Source: Pomacea canaliculata
Lineage: Eukaryota > Mollusca > Gastropoda > Architaenioglossa > Ampullariidae
Direction: 5' to 3'
Assembly (NCBI RefSeq): GCF_003073045.1
Contig: NC_037592.1
Coordinates: 41,101,760 to 41,165,759 of the forward strand
Length of the DNA: 64,000 nucleotides
The translations under genes and the position numbers were made by a program. The notes beneath the pieces are model-generated. The model had not been told where the DNA came from. It was given only the letters and a program-made list of their open reading frames with translations, and did not search any database. The stretch's first letter is position 1. Each line of letters begins with the position of its first letter. This document shows positions 62,635 through 64,000 of the stretch, piece by piece.

Positions 62635-63813
62635 ACGGAAAGCAAGCACTTTTCGGCTGCACACATACACAGTCTTGTCTGTCTCTCTCTTAAAATGTTT
62701 AAATACATTCAATGTTATCAGTGTATTAAAATGTGTCTGCAGGTAATGGATACCCCGGGTCTTTTTGACCCTCAACGAACAAATGAAGAAATCGGAATGA
62801 CGATAGTTAAAGCTGTCAGTGGCTTACATCCGGGTCCTGACGTCTTTCTCTACGTCGTCAAGCTTGGCCGTTACACAAAAGAGGAGTTCCAGACATACCA
62901 GCTACTCCTCAAGATCTTCGAAAGCCAGATGGCCAAACACATGATCCTTCTATTTACTGGTGGCGATAATTTGAAAAGAGATAAGAATCATCCAGAAGAT
63001 TCGCTAAAGGAAATGGGAGACGATTTCAGAGTACTCCTCAATGACTGTAACAGAAGATATATTGTGTTCGATAATACTGCCTCCAAGAAAGAGAAGAGCA
63101 AACAAAGAAAGGATCTGCTGGCGATGATCAGACAGATGATGGATAAGAATGGGGGTCAAAAATATACGTGCGATGTACTAAACAAGATCAACAGCAAGAT
63201 AGAGGAGACTGTGAAGCAGAGGATGGCTGAAGCTGACAAAGAGTCTGTTGAGAAGACCGAGTTCTTTCAAGAATACCAGAAAAGAATCAAGAAGGATCAG
63301 GAAGAATACGAAAAACGAAGGTTAGAAGAAGAGAATAGTGCCAAAGAAAGGATACAGAAAGAACTGGAGGCTAAACTGAAAATGTTTGAAAAGGAAAATC
63401 AAAAGAAGGAAGAAGAGCTTCGAGAGATGAAGAAAAAAGAGAAGCAACAGATGGAGAAACAGATGAAAGAGATGGGCATTCGACAGACTGAAGAAATAGA
63501 GAAGTACCGAAAGGATTTTGAGGAAAAGATGAAGGAAAGCAAGAGAGAGATGATAGAAAATGCTCAGCGAGAAAAAGCGGAGCTAGAAAAGCAGTTACGA
63601 CAGAAAATAGAGAAAGAGAACAAGGCAAATCAAGAACAGTTAAAGAAGGAGATGGAAGGAAAGATGCAAGAAATTGCCACAGAAGTGATGAAGGAAAGAG
63701 TGAATAATGATCAGGAGAAAAACTGGGTGGCTGATGCTGCGAATGGAGTTTTGAAGCTCGCTTCGGGATGGCTTTTTGGTGAAAGAGCTAGAGTGAGTGG
63801 GCTGTCAAATTAG
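59004..63813 (+). CDS. GIMAP/AIG1 GTPase with long coiled-coil tail (gene 4)
   Basis: Exons 59004-59019 (MSSKQ plus one base), 60911-61074 and 62743-63813, 416 residues. P-loop [12 protein letters not shown] at 15-26, TGVT (G2), MDTPGLFD at 62-69, conserved box [23 protein letters not shown] and VFDNTAS are all canonical. Residues about 220-385 are an almost continuous Glu/Lys-rich heptad-like helix ([19 protein letters not shown] and on), so a long coiled coil. The end, [20 protein letters not shown], is amphipathic or hydrophobic and may contact membrane. Exon 1 was chosen because it gives an ATG, a phase-1 donor (CAAG/GTAACT) and the same layout as genes 1-3. Intron 1 holds a LINE; intron 2 holds a (CGA)n array. 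Confidence 0.92.
59340..60790 (-). mobile_element. Decayed LINE (endonuclease-RT type) in intron 1 of GIMAP gene 4
   Basis: Minus-strand frames, in order from the right: [10 protein letters not shown], then [17 protein letters not shown], then [18 protein letters not shown] (an RT block), and further left [14 protein letters not shown] and KKMEMAK-type C-terminal words. It spans the pre-RT region to the C-terminus with stops, frame changes and internal losses, so it is old. It is antisense to the gene. Confidence 0.8.
62587..62633 (+). repeat. (CGA)n microsatellite
   Basis: About 15 CGA/GAC units, rich in CpG, 110 bp before the last exon of GIMAP gene 4. In one frame it reads as poly-Arg and stays open into that exon. 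Confidence 0.95.
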
Positions 63814-63873
63814 TTGGTTTTCTACATACTGTGCAAACAATAACCTAGGATTAGTAACAAAACATGTATTTAG

Positions 63874-63879
63874 AATAAA
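63874..63879 (+). terminator. Poly(A) signal of GIMAP gene 4
   Basis: AATAAA lies 61 bases after the TAG at 63811-63813, a normal distance for a short 3' UTR. Confidence 0.6.
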
Positions 63880-64000
63880 CAAGACATATCTAAAATCTCA
63901 TCAAGTCCAACTTTATTATCTGTTCGAGGAAGTCCAAGACAATTTTTTTTCTTTTGCTAACACACCCAACCACATATACAAACAAAATATGAGTATATAT

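Overview
The window looks like animal nuclear DNA, most likely from a mollusc and probably a gastropod. It is AT-rich, with large genes split into short exons by GT-AG introns, tRNA-derived SINEs, LINE pieces and hAT-type MITEs. It also carries a tandem family of GIMAP (AIG1) GTPases of the kind that is expanded in molluscs. The species assignment is inference; the gene identities rest on domain and motif recognition from translated exons.

Layout. (1) 0.27-4.58 kb, minus strand: the 5' seven coding exons of the sorting nexin SNX25, with membrane anchor and PXA domain; the rest runs off the left edge. (2) 4.58-5.99 kb: a head-to-head intergenic space. (3) 5.99-8.05 kb, plus strand: four exons encoding a PLEKHJ1-like PH protein, either a separate gene or the N-terminus of the next one. 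(4) 14.85-29.46 kb, plus strand: INPP4, the PI(3,4)P2 4-phosphatase, with C2 region, phosphatase domain and the CX5R active site. One exon carries two apparent +1 shifts. Its introns hold SINEs, LINE scraps and a cleanly bounded hAT MITE. (5) 29.5-34.3 kb: no gene recognised. (6) 34.28-40.36 kb, minus strand: a complete nine-exon Cys-loop GABA-A-type receptor subunit, nearest in feel to the GRD/zeta group. (7) 43.6 kb to the right end, plus strand: four GIMAP genes in a row.

The GIMAP cluster is the most interesting part. All four genes start with a 13-16 nt coding micro-exon ending in phase 1, followed by a P-loop exon and a DTPG exon. Genes 1 and 2 are a tandem duplication that includes promoter and intron sequence. 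Gene 3 has an extra symmetric (phase 1-1) exon encoding two tandem SAM-like helical domains, inserted between micro-exon and GTPase, and its P-loop lysine codon is changed to isoleucine. Gene 4 has a long charged coiled-coil tail. Genes 1-3 each carry a TGCGCATGCG(C/T) palindrome (NRF1-like) 64-80 bp before the start codon. Together this suggests a set of diversified immune-type GTPases, with gene 3 perhaps acting as a non-nucleotide-binding adaptor.

The first three genes touch phosphoinositide-regulated membrane traffic (SNX25, PH protein, INPP4), but nothing in the sequence shows that they are co-regulated, apart from the SNX25/PH head-to-head arrangement.
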